Source: Hydrotalea sandarakina (lineage in GTDB: Bacteria > Bacteroidota > Bacteroidia > Chitinophagales > Chitinophagaceae). From it: 64,000 nt of DNA. This document shows, in pieces, positions 26,798 through 36,988 of the stretch. The position numbers and the translations under genes were made by a program. The notes beneath the pieces were generated by a model. The model was given only the letters and a program-made list of their open reading frames with translations, ran no database searches and was not told where the DNA came from. Every line of letters begins with the position of its first letter. The stretch's first letter is position 1. The stretch spans positions 124,001-188,000 of the forward strand of contig NZ_QKZV01000007.1 in assembly GCF_003254115.1 (NCBI RefSeq), written 5' to 3'.

Positions 26798-27385
26798 ATG
26801 ATAGCGTATATAAAAGGAAAGTTTGTAGTGAAAACACCGGCCATAGCCATAATGGAAGCTAATGGTATTGGCTACGAAATGCAAATTAGTTTAAATACTT
26901 ATTCTGCCATTAAAGATGCAGATAACGGCCTATTGTACACTTATTTACATATTACCGAAAACGGACAAACATTTTTTGGATTTGCCGATATGGCAGAAAA
27001 AGAAATGTTTTTGTTATTAATAAGTGTATCAGGAATAGGTTCTTCTACTGCAAGAATGATGTTGTCCGGGTTAAAACCTCGTGAAATCAGCGAGGCCATT
27101 ACGCAAGCCAATACAGCTTTATTATCAACGGTAAAGGGAATTGGTAAAAAAACAGCGGAACGGCTTATTTTAGAATTACGTGATAAAATGGGAAAAAAAG
27201 TTTTGGAAACAGTTGGTGCAACCGGTTCACCCAAAACAGTATCTATTGAAGATGATGCCATACAGGCATTAATGGCCTTGGGAATTGCACGCCCGATAGC
27301 AGAAAATGTCGTTAAAAAACACATATTATCAAATCCTGAATTATCTTTAGAGGAAATTATTAAACAATCTTTAAAAAATCTTTAA
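26798..27385 (+). CDS. ruvA: Holliday junction DNA helicase subunit RuvA
   Basis: This 195-residue protein binds four-way DNA junctions and recruits RuvB. It contains an N-terminal OB fold (MIAYIKGKFVVKTPAIAIME, GIGYEMQI), a central pair of HhH motifs (LLISVSGIGSSTARMML and LSTVKGIGKKTAERLILELR) and a C-terminal RuvB-binding three-helix domain. I chose the ATG at 26798 because RuvA proteins start at MIAYIKG. The gene directly precedes sprA, an arrangement common in Bacteroidota. Confidence 0.96.
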   Translation: MIAYIKGKFVVKTPAIAIMEANGIGYEMQISLNTYSAIKDADNGLLYTYLHITENGQTFFGFADMAEKEMFLLLISVSGIGSSTARMMLSGLKPREISEAITQANTALLSTVKGIGKKTAERLILELRDKMGKKVLETVGATGSPKTVSIEDDAIQALMALGIARPIAENVVKKHILSNPELSLEEIIKQSLKNL

Positions 27386-27423
27386 CAATAGCCTAGAAAT
27401 TTACCTAATCAAGCCTGCTTTTT

Positions 27424-30400
27424 TTGAAGAAAGGAACCTTATTGCTTACTGTTTTATTACTAACTGCTTCGGTATGCTGGATACCGGTGCGCCAAGTTTT
27501 TGCCCAAACCGTAGATACTTTAAGAAAGGCAAACGACTCGTTGCGCTTTCCCATTCATGACCGTAGGGGAGATTTTCTATCCTGGCGAAATCGCAATCCT
27601 TTCGATTTGAATGATACCTCTTTTATTAAGCAAAAAGTGGAATATGATCCCAAAACCAATCAATATTATATTTTAGAAAAAGTAGGCAACACGTATTTTA
27701 GAAAGCCTACAGCTTTAACTTTTGAAGAATATTATAAGTTAAGAACACAGCAACAGCAAGATGATTATTTTAAACAACGAGCTGATGCTTTAACCTTGTT
27801 GAATAAGAAAGTACAACGCCCGCCCGTACGTGTTTATAACACTTTATTCGACCGCATTTTTGGTGTAGGCCCCGATGGTTTGAAAGTGGACATTAAACCT
27901 CAAGGAAGTGTTGATATACAAATGGGATATAATGGGCAAAATACTTTAAACCCTACTTTGCCCGAAGCCGCAAGACGTACCGGTGGATTTGATTTTAACT
28001 TAAACACCAACCTTAACGTTAATGCTAACATTGGTAACAAATTAAAGCTGCCTATTAATTATAATACCCTTGCCAACTTTAATTATTTAAATCAGTTAAA
28101 GTTGAACTATAAAGGAATGGATGATGAAATTATTAGAAGTATTGAAGCCGGAAATATTGCTTTTCAAACCAAAGGTGCTTTAATGTCAAGTGCCCAAAAT
28201 TTATTTGGTATTAAAACACAACTACAGTTTGGAAAGTTAAGTGTTACTGCCGTATTAGCCAATCAGCAATCGCAACGCCAAACACAAGCTTTGCAAGGTG
28301 GCGCAGCCATTACCAACTTCCAAAAAAAATTAGATGATTATGATGAAAACCGTGACTTTTTATTAGCTCAATATTTCAGAAATAATTTCAATAATGCCAT
28401 GAGCAATCTGCCTATTGTAAATAGTCAGGTACAAATACAACGGATAGAGATTTGGGTAACCAATAGAAGCGGAGCTACTACCGATACAAGAGCCATTGTA
28501 GGTTTAATGGATTTAGGCGAATCACAACCTTATAATTCGAATATTCAGTCACTAACGGGAAACCCTTTACCTGATAATGGTGCCAATAATTTGTATAGTA
28601 ATGTTGTACAAAATAGAGACCCCTCAACCGTTGGTGCATTTTTGCAAAGTAAGGGTTTAACACAAGTAAATGATTATGAAAAAACATTTGCTCGAAAATT
28701 GGCACCCACCGAATTTTATTTCAATCCGCAAGTGGGTTTTATTTCATTGAATGCACAATTACAACCCAATGATGTATTAGCAGTAGCCTACCAATATACT
28801 TATAATGGAAGGGTATATCAAGTGGGTGAATTTTCGCAAGATGTAGCTGTTGATTCTACACAAGGTGTACAAAAAGTATTGTATTTAAAATTATTGAAAG
28901 CTACTTCTGCAAGAACTAATTTGCCTATTTGGGGATTAATGATGAAAAACGTGTACTCACTTGATTTATCAGGTGTTTCAAAAGATGGCTTTCAATTAAA
29001 TGTATTATATAATCAACCCAGTGGTGGTTTGAAAAGATATTTACCGGAATCTGCACCTTCGGTGGAAGGTAAGCCACTATTAACCATATTAAATTTAGAC
29101 CGGTTAAATAATCAAAACGATCCCCAGCCCGATGGAATATTCGATTACTTAGAAGGATTCACTATTCTATCACAGCAAGGTAAAATCATATTTCCGGTAT
29201 TGGAACCTTTTGGAAAAGATTTGGTGAACCTTGCGTTTGCCGGTCAATCACAAGCCCTTATTCAAAAATATGCATATTATCAATTATATGATTCCATCAA
29301 AGCCATTGCCCAAACTTATGCTAACGTAGACCGCTTTGTGATGCAAGGGCAAGCAAAGGGAACAAGCGGTAGTGACATTTATTTGGGTGCATATAACATT
29401 CCACCCGGTTCAGTTAAGTTAACAGCAGGAGGGCAAACTTTAACGGAGGGTGTTGACTATACCATAGATTATAATTTAGGTTCAGTAAAAATTTTAAATC
29501 AGGCCATTATTAATTCGGGTATTCCGGTAAATGTTTCTTATGAAAACAACGCCACATTTGGTATTCAGCAACGTGGATTTTTGGGTTTAAGGTTAGACTA
29601 TGCAGCCAGCAAAAAATTAGCATTAGGTGCAACCATTGAACGTTTAAATGAACGTCCCTTTTTCACTAAAATGAATTATGGTGAAGACCCAATCAGAAAT
29701 ACCATGTATGGGGTTGATTTTAGTTACCATTCTAACTGGCCCGGATTGACGAGAGCATTAAATAAATTGCCATTTTACTCAACTAAAACAATGAGTACTA
29801 TTGCCGCATATGGTGAAGGTGCATATTTTAAACCCGGCCATCCGCCTCAAATAGGCTCAGGGAATAATGGGCTTATTTATATTGACGATTTTGAAGGAAC
29901 TACTTCAAATATTGATTTGCGTTTCCCATCTACGGCATGGGCTTTAGCTTCAACTCCGGCAGGGAATCCAAATTTTCCCGAAGCCTTATTGATGGATTCA
30001 ATTGATTACAATAAGAACCGTGCTAAAATTGCATGGTATAATATTGAACCTAATTTACAAGACAAGAACAGCCCCAACAATCCATTAAGAGGAAATCTGG
30101 CTGCATTGAGCGATCCGAGAGTAAGGTTAGTATATACCAATGAATTATTCCCACAGTTAACAACCAACATTGTTAATACACAAACTTCTACTTTCGATGT
30201 AGCTTATTATCCCACTGAAATTGGTCCTTACAATTATGACAGTGATCCTTCACAAGTTACTGCCGATGGAAAATTATTAAATCCGCAAAAGCGTTGGGGT
30301 GGTTTAATGCGGGCTATTGATCAAACCGATTTTGAAACCAATAATATTGAATATGTTCAGTTTTGGATTCAAGATCCTTTCATAAAAATTCCCAATAGCA

Positions 30401-33400
30401 CTGGTGGGCAATTAATGATTGATTTTGGTAATGTAAGTGAAGATATTTTAAAAGATGGCAAACGTTTTTATGAAAACGGATTGAATACGCCCACTTCACC
30501 GGCTGCAATTGATAGTAGTACAACTTGGGGAAGGGTACCGGTTAATCCCATACAAGTAACCAATGCATTTAGTAACAATCCCGGCGACAGAGTATATCAA
30601 GATGTTGGTTTTGATGGATTAGATAATGATGGTGAAAGAAGAAAGCGCACAGATTATTTGTCCAAATTAGCTGCCAACTTTGGAACTGCTTCCGCCATTT
30701 ATCAAAGAGCCATTCAAGATCCTTCGAATGATGATTACAAATGGTATCGTGACCCCAGTTTCGATGCAAGTGGCGCCGGTATTTTGGAACGCTATAAAAA
30801 CTTCAATAATCCGCAAGGTAACTCACCCATTGCAACGGGTACATCGCCTTTTTCTCCTGCAGCTACCTTATACCCAGATAATGAAGATTTGAATAGGGAT
30901 AATACTTTAAATGAAGATGAGGAATATTTTGAATATCAAATTAATCTTGCCCCGGGAATGGATGTGGGTGTTACAAAGTATATTTCAGACAAAAGAGTAG
31001 TACCTGTTACGTATGCCGATGGAACAACAGGAACTGAAAATTGGTATTTATTCCGCGTTCCATTAAGTGATTATGCCAGTAAAACCGGACAAATTCCCGA
31101 TTTTAAATCAATTCAATTCATGCGCATGTATTTAACCGGATTTCAAGATTCGGTTGTATTGCGTTTTGCCAAATTAGAGCTGGTACGTAATCAATGGCGC
31201 CAGTTTACTTATAATTTAGATACTACAGGTTCATACACTCCAATAGATACCAGTACAATTACGTTTAATACATTGGCCGTAAATCTCGAGGAAAATAGCA
31301 GCAGAACTCCTGTAAACTATGTTATTCCTCCGGGTATTCAAAGGGTACAACAATTGAGTAATAATGGTATTAATATTTTACAAAACGAGCAATCGTTGAG
31401 TTTGCAAGTAGGTCATTTAACGCCGGGCAATGCAAGGGCTGTATTCAAAACATTGCCAAATTACGATATGCGTTTATATGGACGAATGTTAATGTTTGCG
31501 CACGTAGAAGCTGCACCGAATACTGCATTGCAAGATAATCAGTTAAACTTGGTTGTTAGAATTGGACAAGATTATTTGAATAACTACTATGAAATAAAAG
31601 TGCCTTTAAAGGTTACACCCCCCGGAAATTATTCTCCCGCCTCTGATACCATTGTTTGGCCAACTCAAAATAATCTTGACTTTGATATACAAACGCTGAT
31701 TAATTTAAAACTGCAAAGAAATAATTCCGGCGCTTCGGTAAGTACCATTTACCGTCAAGTAATTGGTAACAAAACTTTTTCCGTATTGGGTAATCCAAAT
31801 ATAGGCGCAGTAAATGCTTTCCTAATTGGTGTTGAGAGTGCCATCACAAACACCACACCGTTAAGTGCCGAAGTTTGGGTTGATGAATTAAGATTATCAA
31901 ATATTAATGAAACCGGAGCTTATGCTGCTACGGGAAGAGTAGATATTGGCTTGGCTGACTTAGGTAAAATGTCTATTTCGGGAAGTATGCATACCGCCGG
32001 CTGGGGTTCATTAGAATCACACATAGGCCAACGAGCATTAGATAATTTTACACAGTTCGATGCCTCTATGGCCATTGATGCAGGCAAACTATTGCCTTCT
32101 AATGCCCGATTATCGATTCCCGTATTTGCCAGTTTCGATAGAACCGTAAGTTCACCCAAATACGATCCATTTGATTTGGATATTACCCTTTCTCAAAAAC
32201 TAAGTGTAGCTCAAACCAAAGCCAAACGCGATTCTATTAAGAATGCAGCCATTGATCAAACAACCATAAAAACCATCAACTTTACCAATGTTCGTATAAT
32301 GCCTAAAGGGCGCATTCGATTATGGAGCTTGAGTAATTTTGATGTCAGTTATTCATTTACACAAACCGTGCAAAATAATCCCACTACTTTATTGAATAAT
32401 TTAGTAAAATGGCGTGCGGGTTTAGGTTATACTTATAATGCACCTCCAAAATACAAAGAGCCTTTCAAAAAAATTATTAAAGGAAATAGCCAATGGACGG
32501 CATTCTTGCGCGATTTTAATATTAACCTGCGCCCTTCATTGCTTAGTTTTAGAGCTGACATTAATAGGCAGTTCGGACAGTATATTCCACGGATTATTAA
32601 TACGGATCAACAACAAAGTAAGGTGTTGACAGTTGATACAACGTATAATAAATATTTTACTTTTGATAAGTATTATAATTTTCGTTGGGATGTTGCCCGT
32701 TCATTAAATCTTGATTTTTCTGCTACAAGTTTCGGACGCGTAGATGAACCTTATGGCATGATTAATACCAAAGCTAAAAAAGATTCAGTATGGCAGAATT
32801 TTATTAGCGGTGGGCGTACTACGTTGTACCAACAACGAGCTACTGCTACTTATACTTTACCTTTAGCCAAGTTCCCTTTCACGAATTGGATAGCAGCACG
32901 TTACAGTTATGCTACAACTTATAATTGGATAGCAGCCAGTTTACTGGCTATTTCATTGGGTAATACTTTAGAGAATAGTCAGCAAAATAATATTAATACG
33001 CAGTTCGACTTTACAAGACTGTATGCCAAATCAAAATGGTTACGCAATTTAGATTATCGTCCGCCACCACCACCCAAGCAATTTTTTAACAATCAAACCG
33101 GTAAACCGGTTCAAAGTCCATCAGGCGCAAAGCCTAATCCGTTAGGTATAACTTTACCAACACGCGAAGAAGCAATTACCGATACTGCCGGTAATCGTTT
33201 ACATGGCAAAAAGAAAAGAATTGCTTTGCGCAAATGGCGGCAACAACGACGTGATTACCGCACTGCCATGCGATTGCAACAGGCTAATCAACCTGCGCAA
33301 ATGAATGGTGCCGTAAGAGCAGCGGGTCATTTAATAACAATGGTAAAAAATGTTTCCGTAAACTATAGTGAAAATTATAATAGTCGTGTGCCCGGGTGGA

Positions 33401-34737
33401 TGGGTACTACAACCGCTTTTGGCCAAGACATGCGAACCATGCAACCGGGTTTGGATTATGTTTTTGGAAAACAACCTGATAGTGGATGGTTAAACCGAAA
33501 AGCTGCACAGGGTTTATTAACCAGAGACAGTACTTTCAATTATTTATATCAGCAAAATTTTGAACAAAAATTAGGACTTACTGCACAGTTGGAGCCGGTA
33601 AGAGAGTTTAGGGTAGATGTAAGTTTAAATAAAGCATTTTCAAAAAATTATAGTGAGCTATTTAAAGATACAACGGGGCTTGGATTGCCGCAGCAACACT
33701 TAAATCCTTATGCAGCCGGTGGATTTAGTGTTTCTTACATTGCATTTGGTACATTGTTCCGAAAAACGAATCCTAATGAATTGTCTTCAACATTTCTGCA
33801 ATTTGAAAATAATCGACAAATTATATCGAAGCGTGTCGCTAATTTAAATCCATATTGGAAGCAAAATCCTACTTTTACTTCTGATGGTTTTGCAACAGGT
33901 TATGGACGTTACTCGCAAGATGTATTGATACCTGCATTCCTTTCAGCATATACTAAAAAAGATCCAAATTCATTCCCTTTAATGAAGCAATCCGGTTCGG
34001 GAATTCGTTCTAATCCATTTAGTGGTATTTTACCTAAGCCCAACTGGCGCTTAAGTTATACGGGTTTAAGCAAAATTCCGGCATTGGCAAAAGTATTCAC
34101 GGCCATTAATATTACGCATGCTTATTCTGCCACATTAAGTATGAATAGCTTTGCAAGTGCATTGTTGTATCAAGACCCTTTACGGTATGGTGCGCCCGGC
34201 TTTATTGATACTTTAAGTGGCAATTATATTCCTTATTATTTGGTTCCTAATATAACAATGCAGGAACAATTTGCACCATTATTAGGTGTTGAGGTTACAA
34301 CAATTAAACAATTAAGTTTAAAATTAGAATATGCAAAGAGCAGACAGTTGAGTTTAAGTTTAATTGATTATCAGTTAAGCGAAACAAATAGTACTCAATG
34401 GACAACGGGATTCAATTGGCGTAAACGAGGATTACGTTTGCCATTTAAATTACCCGGCATGCAAAATGCTAAACTTCAAAACGATTTAACTATTAAGTTA
34501 GATTTATCTTTTAGAAATGATGCTACCAGCAATAGCAGAATTGACCAATCAACTGCTTATGGTACGGGTGGGCAGCGAGTGGTTATTATTCAACCTGCTA
34601 TTGATTATGTGTATAATAATAGAATTAATTTGCGATTATTCTTTGATCAAAGAAGAGTAACGCCTTATATCTCCACTTCAGCACCTACTATTGTAACAAG
34701 AGCTGGAGTATTGGTTCGCGTTTCACTGGCTCAATAA
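27424..34737 (+). CDS. sprA: SprA (Sov), outer membrane translocon of the type IX secretion system
   Basis: This 2437-residue protein forms the giant single-chain barrel through which T9SS cargo leaves the cell. Length matches the family. It begins with a signal peptide (KKGTLLLTVLLLTASVCWIP to FAQ, cleaved near residue 28). Family landmarks include FNYLNQLKLNYKGMDDEIIR near residue 225, the long GGLKRYLPESAPSVEGKP region, YIDDFEGTTSNIDLR (about residue 820) and C-terminal barrel strands. The start is TTG: an in-frame stop lies six codons upstream and no ATG or GTG precedes the signal peptide. It lies 38 bases after ruvA and is probably on the same transcript. Confidence 0.96.
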   Translation: MKKGTLLLTVLLLTASVCWIPVRQVFAQTVDTLRKANDSLRFPIHDRRGDFLSWRNRNPFDLNDTSFIKQKVEYDPKTNQYYILEKVGNTYFRKPTALTFEEYYKLRTQQQQDDYFKQRADALTLLNKKVQRPPVRVYNTLFDRIFGVGPDGLKVDIKPQGSVDIQMGYNGQNTLNPTLPEAARRTGGFDFNLNTNLNVNANIGNKLKLPINYNTLANFNYLNQLKLNYKGMDDEIIRSIEAGNIAFQTKGALMSSAQNLFGIKTQLQFGKLSVTAVLANQQSQRQTQALQGGAAITNFQKKLDDYDENRDFLLAQYFRNNFNNAMSNLPIVNSQVQIQRIEIWVTNRSGATTDTRAIVGLMDLGESQPYNSNIQSLTGNPLPDNGANNLYSNVVQNRDPSTVGAFLQSKGLTQVNDYEKTFARKLAPTEFYFNPQVGFISLNAQLQPNDVLAVAYQYTYNGRVYQVGEFSQDVAVDSTQGVQKVLYLKLLKATSARTNLPIWGLMMKNVYSLDLSGVSKDGFQLNVLYNQPSGGLKRYLPESAPSVEGKPLLTILNLDRLNNQNDPQPDGIFDYLEGFTILSQQGKIIFPVLEPFGKDLVNLAFAGQSQALIQKYAYYQLYDSIKAIAQTYANVDRFVMQGQAKGTSGSDIYLGAYNIPPGSVKLTAGGQTLTEGVDYTIDYNLGSVKILNQAIINSGIPVNVSYENNATFGIQQRGFLGLRLDYAASKKLALGATIERLNERPFFTKMNYGEDPIRNTMYGVDFSYHSNWPGLTRALNKLPFYSTKTMSTIAAYGEGAYFKPGHPPQIGSGNNGLIYIDDFEGTTSNIDLRFPSTAWALASTPAGNPNFPEALLMDSIDYNKNRAKIAWYNIEPNLQDKNSPNNPLRGNLAALSDPRVRLVYTNELFPQLTTNIVNTQTSTFDVAYYPTEIGPYNYDSDPSQVTADGKLLNPQKRWGGLMRAIDQTDFETNNIEYVQFWIQDPFIKIPNSTGGQLMIDFGNVSEDILKDGKRFYENGLNTPTSPAAIDSSTTWGRVPVNPIQVTNAFSNNPGDRVYQDVGFDGLDNDGERRKRTDYLSKLAANFGTASAIYQRAIQDPSNDDYKWYRDPSFDASGAGILERYKNFNNPQGNSPIATGTSPFSPAATLYPDNEDLNRDNTLNEDEEYFEYQINLAPGMDVGVTKYISDKRVVPVTYADGTTGTENWYLFRVPLSDYASKTGQIPDFKSIQFMRMYLTGFQDSVVLRFAKLELVRNQWRQFTYNLDTTGSYTPIDTSTITFNTLAVNLEENSSRTPVNYVIPPGIQRVQQLSNNGINILQNEQSLSLQVGHLTPGNARAVFKTLPNYDMRLYGRMLMFAHVEAAPNTALQDNQLNLVVRIGQDYLNNYYEIKVPLKVTPPGNYSPASDTIVWPTQNNLDFDIQTLINLKLQRNNSGASVSTIYRQVIGNKTFSVLGNPNIGAVNAFLIGVESAITNTTPLSAEVWVDELRLSNINETGAYAATGRVDIGLADLGKMSISGSMHTAGWGSLESHIGQRALDNFTQFDASMAIDAGKLLPSNARLSIPVFASFDRTVSSPKYDPFDLDITLSQKLSVAQTKAKRDSIKNAAIDQTTIKTINFTNVRIMPKGRIRLWSLSNFDVSYSFTQTVQNNPTTLLNNLVKWRAGLGYTYNAPPKYKEPFKKIIKGNSQWTAFLRDFNINLRPSLLSFRADINRQFGQYIPRIINTDQQQSKVLTVDTTYNKYFTFDKYYNFRWDVARSLNLDFSATSFGRVDEPYGMINTKAKKDSVWQNFISGGRTTLYQQRATATYTLPLAKFPFTNWIAARYSYATTYNWIAASLLAISLGNTLENSQQNNINTQFDFTRLYAKSKWLRNLDYRPPPPPKQFFNNQTGKPVQSPSGAKPNPLGITLPTREEAITDTAGNRLHGKKKRIALRKWRQQRRDYRTAMRLQQANQPAQMNGAVRAAGHLITMVKNVSVNYSENYNSRVPGWMGTTTAFGQDMRTMQPGLDYVFGKQPDSGWLNRKAAQGLLTRDSTFNYLYQQNFEQKLGLTAQLEPVREFRVDVSLNKAFSKNYSELFKDTTGLGLPQQHLNPYAAGGFSVSYIAFGTLFRKTNPNELSSTFLQFENNRQIISKRVANLNPYWKQNPTFTSDGFATGYGRYSQDVLIPAFLSAYTKKDPNSFPLMKQSGSGIRSNPFSGILPKPNWRLSYTGLSKIPALAKVFTAINITHAYSATLSMNSFASALLYQDPLRYGAPGFIDTLSGNYIPYYLVPNITMQEQFAPLLGVEVTTIKQLSLKLEYAKSRQLSLSLIDYQLSETNSTQWTTGFNWRKRGLRLPFKLPGMQNAKLQNDLTIKLDLSFRNDATSNSRIDQSTAYGTGGQRVVIIQPAIDYVYNNRINLRLFFDQRRVTPYISTSAPTIVTRAGVLVRVSLAQ

Positions 34738-34827
34738 AGTTTTTACTTTAAAATCTCATTAAAATACATCAAAATTGGCTCAGTTTTTTATGAAAAACAG
34801 GGTTATTTCTTTTTTAGCTCTACTTTT

Positions 34828-34850
34828 ATACATCAGATGATATGATGTAT
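34828..34850. promoter_or_regulatory. Operator-like inverted repeat overlapping the gntR start codon
   Basis: ATACATCA-(7 bases)-TGATGTAT is a perfect 8-bp inverted repeat, and its right arm runs into the ATG at 34849. A TACTTTTA sequence (34821-34828) just upstream resembles a -7 element with one mismatch, which would put transcription start inside the dyad. This is the expected layout for autorepression by the GntR protein. Confidence 0.6.
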
Positions 34851-35532
34851 GTTTACTGAGCCTATCAAAAAAAATTCATTGAGTGATGTGGTAGCCGAAA
34901 AATTGCAGAAGCTGATTGCATCAGGTAAATTTAAAATTGGCGATCAATTACCTACTGAACCTGAATTAATGGAATATTTTGGTGTAGGGCGCTCTACCAT
35001 TCGGGAAGCTATTCGCATTTTATCTTACTCGGGTATATTAAAAGTGCAGCAGGGTGTAGGAACTTTTGTTGCTTTGCAAAATGGAACGCCTGTTCCCTGG
35101 TATAAACGCTTACAATCAGCACGAGGTGAGGATTTGAATGAAGTACGCCAATTGCTGGAGTTGAAAATTGCAGAGAAGGCTGCTATTCATAGAACACCCG
35201 CTCAAATAAAATGTATGCAAAAGTATTTGCATGATCGTAATTCTGCTGCACATGAAAATAATATTGTAAAAGCTGTTGAGGCTGATATTGCTTTTCATAT
35301 AAAAATTGCTGAGGCTTGTAATAATAAAATTTTGAGTGACTTGTATAAAACCATTGCTGCTCAGTTAAAAACGTATTTCATTGAAGTATTTGTTGATACA
35401 AAACTTTTACTTCAAAAGCAGGAATTGCATGAACAGTTATTACAAAGTATTATTGAAAAAGATGCTAAAAAGGCATGGAAATGTGTGTCAGCAATTACTT
35501 ATCATGAAAACAATGGAAATATATCCGAATAA
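34849..35532 (+). CDS. GntR-family transcriptional regulator, FadR subfamily
   Basis: This 227-residue regulator has an N-terminal winged helix (SDVVAEKLQKLIASGKFKIG, QLPTEPELMEYFGVGRSTIREAIRIL; the GRSTIREA recognition helix is classic GntR) and an all-helical FCD ligand-binding domain from about residue 95. FCD domains usually bind small carboxylates, often through a metal. It lies 29 bases upstream of an RND efflux operon on the same strand and probably controls it and itself. The ligand is unknown. Confidence 0.88.
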   Translation: MFTEPIKKNSLSDVVAEKLQKLIASGKFKIGDQLPTEPELMEYFGVGRSTIREAIRILSYSGILKVQQGVGTFVALQNGTPVPWYKRLQSARGEDLNEVRQLLELKIAEKAAIHRTPAQIKCMQKYLHDRNSAAHENNIVKAVEADIAFHIKIAEACNNKILSDLYKTIAAQLKTYFIEVFVDTKLLLQKQELHEQLLQSIIEKDAKKAWKCVSAITYHENNGNISE

Positions 35533-35561
35533 ATAGTTGATATTCATTAATTTTTTATAAC

Positions 35562-36968
35562 ATGAAGTTTGCTTTTTTTAAAAATTATTCCCTGTTTGTT
35601 TTACTGTTGCTCACATTTTATTATAGTCCATTAAATGCACAACAGCCTTTATTATTGAGTAAGGCCATACAGACCGGATTAAATAATTATCAAACAATAA
35701 AAGCAAAGCAGCATATTCTCAATGCTTCAAATTATTTGTTGCAGAATACTAAGAATGAGTATTTGCCAAATGTTGTAGCAAGTTTGCAACAAAACTATGG
35801 AAGTATCAATGGTCTTTATGGTCCCGGTGCACCATATGGGGCATTGGGAATTTCATCGTCCGGCCCTGTTTTTAACAGCCAACAATGGAATGCCGCGTTT
35901 GGATCACTATATTTAATATCTTCTAACTGGGAGGCCTTTACGTTTGGTAGAAAGCAATCAACTATTGCAGCTGCTCAAGCTCAGGTAAAAACCGACTCAT
36001 CAGATGTAGAGCAAGAAAAATTTATTCTGGGTGTAAAAATAGCCGGTGCTTATTTTAATTTAATTACAGCTCGTGAACTTTTGGCAGAGGCGGAGGCTAA
36101 TTTAAGCCGAGCAGATACTTTTAGAAATGCAGTATTGGTTAGAACTTTAAATGGATTAAATCCGGGCGTTGATTCTTCTATTGCCAATTCTGAGTATGCT
36201 AATGCTAAATTGGTTTTAATTGATGCTATTACTAATAAACAACAGGCCGAAAATGTATTGGCGCAACTACTAAGACAAAGTCCTGAAAGTTTTTTAGTTG
36301 ATACTTTTTTTGCCACACATCTTCCTTCCAATTATACCACCTCATTAAATACTGCTGATAATCCGCAATTAAAGTTTTTCGAGAATAAAATTCATCAAAG
36401 TGAAATGCAAGCTGATGCTATTAAAAAAAGCATATTACCGGGTGTAAACCTGTTTGGAATTTTTCAAACTCGCGGCTCCGGTTTTGGAACACAATACAGT
36501 GCTGCTTTCCCAAACGATTATTCTAAAAGTTATTTTGATGGTATTACACCATTGCGGTCAAATTACGTAGCCGGCTTATCGCTTGCATTTAATATTATGA
36601 GTATTACTAAGGTAAAACAGCAAGTATTGGCTCAAAAGGAAATAACCGAAGCTTATAAGCAACAATATGATGAAACAGCTGTGCAGCTGCAAAATACTTT
36701 AGTATTAGCTGATCAACGTATTCAAAATACATTATTAAGCTACAAGGAAGTGCCGGTACAATTAAAGGCAGCCAGTGATGCTTTTTTGCAGAAAAAAGTT
36801 TTATATGAAAATGGCTTGGCTACCATAGTTGATTTGCAACAAGCTTTGTATTTGGTAAACCGTGCTGAAACTTCAGCTAAATTGGCATGCATTAATGTTT
36901 GGCAAGCTTTGTTGTTGAAAGTTGCAGCTTCAGGTGATTGGAATTTATTGATACAACAAATTAACTAA
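35562..36968 (+). CDS. TolC-family outer membrane efflux protein
   Basis: This 468-residue protein has a signal peptide that ends near YYSPLNAQQ (residue 26) and two repeated helical-hairpin units of the outer membrane efflux family. Examples are LLLSKAIQTGLNNYQTIKAKQ at the start, the long helix AGAYFNLITARELLAEAEANL, and KKVLYENGLATIVDLQQALYLVNRAE in the second half (given here only to mark regions: LLLSKAIQTG, YFNLITAREL, YENGLATIVDLQQAL). It provides the exit duct for the pump encoded by the next two genes. Confidence 0.9.
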   Translation: MKFAFFKNYSLFVLLLLTFYYSPLNAQQPLLLSKAIQTGLNNYQTIKAKQHILNASNYLLQNTKNEYLPNVVASLQQNYGSINGLYGPGAPYGALGISSSGPVFNSQQWNAAFGSLYLISSNWEAFTFGRKQSTIAAAQAQVKTDSSDVEQEKFILGVKIAGAYFNLITARELLAEAEANLSRADTFRNAVLVRTLNGLNPGVDSSIANSEYANAKLVLIDAITNKQQAENVLAQLLRQSPESFLVDTFFATHLPSNYTTSLNTADNPQLKFFENKIHQSEMQADAIKKSILPGVNLFGIFQTRGSGFGTQYSAAFPNDYSKSYFDGITPLRSNYVAGLSLAFNIMSITKVKQQVLAQKEITEAYKQQYDETAVQLQNTLVLADQRIQNTLLSYKEVPVQLKAASDAFLQKKVLYENGLATIVDLQQALYLVNRAETSAKLACINVWQALLLKVAASGDWNLLIQQIN

Positions 36969-36988
36969 AAGAATTAATATTTAGTGTA

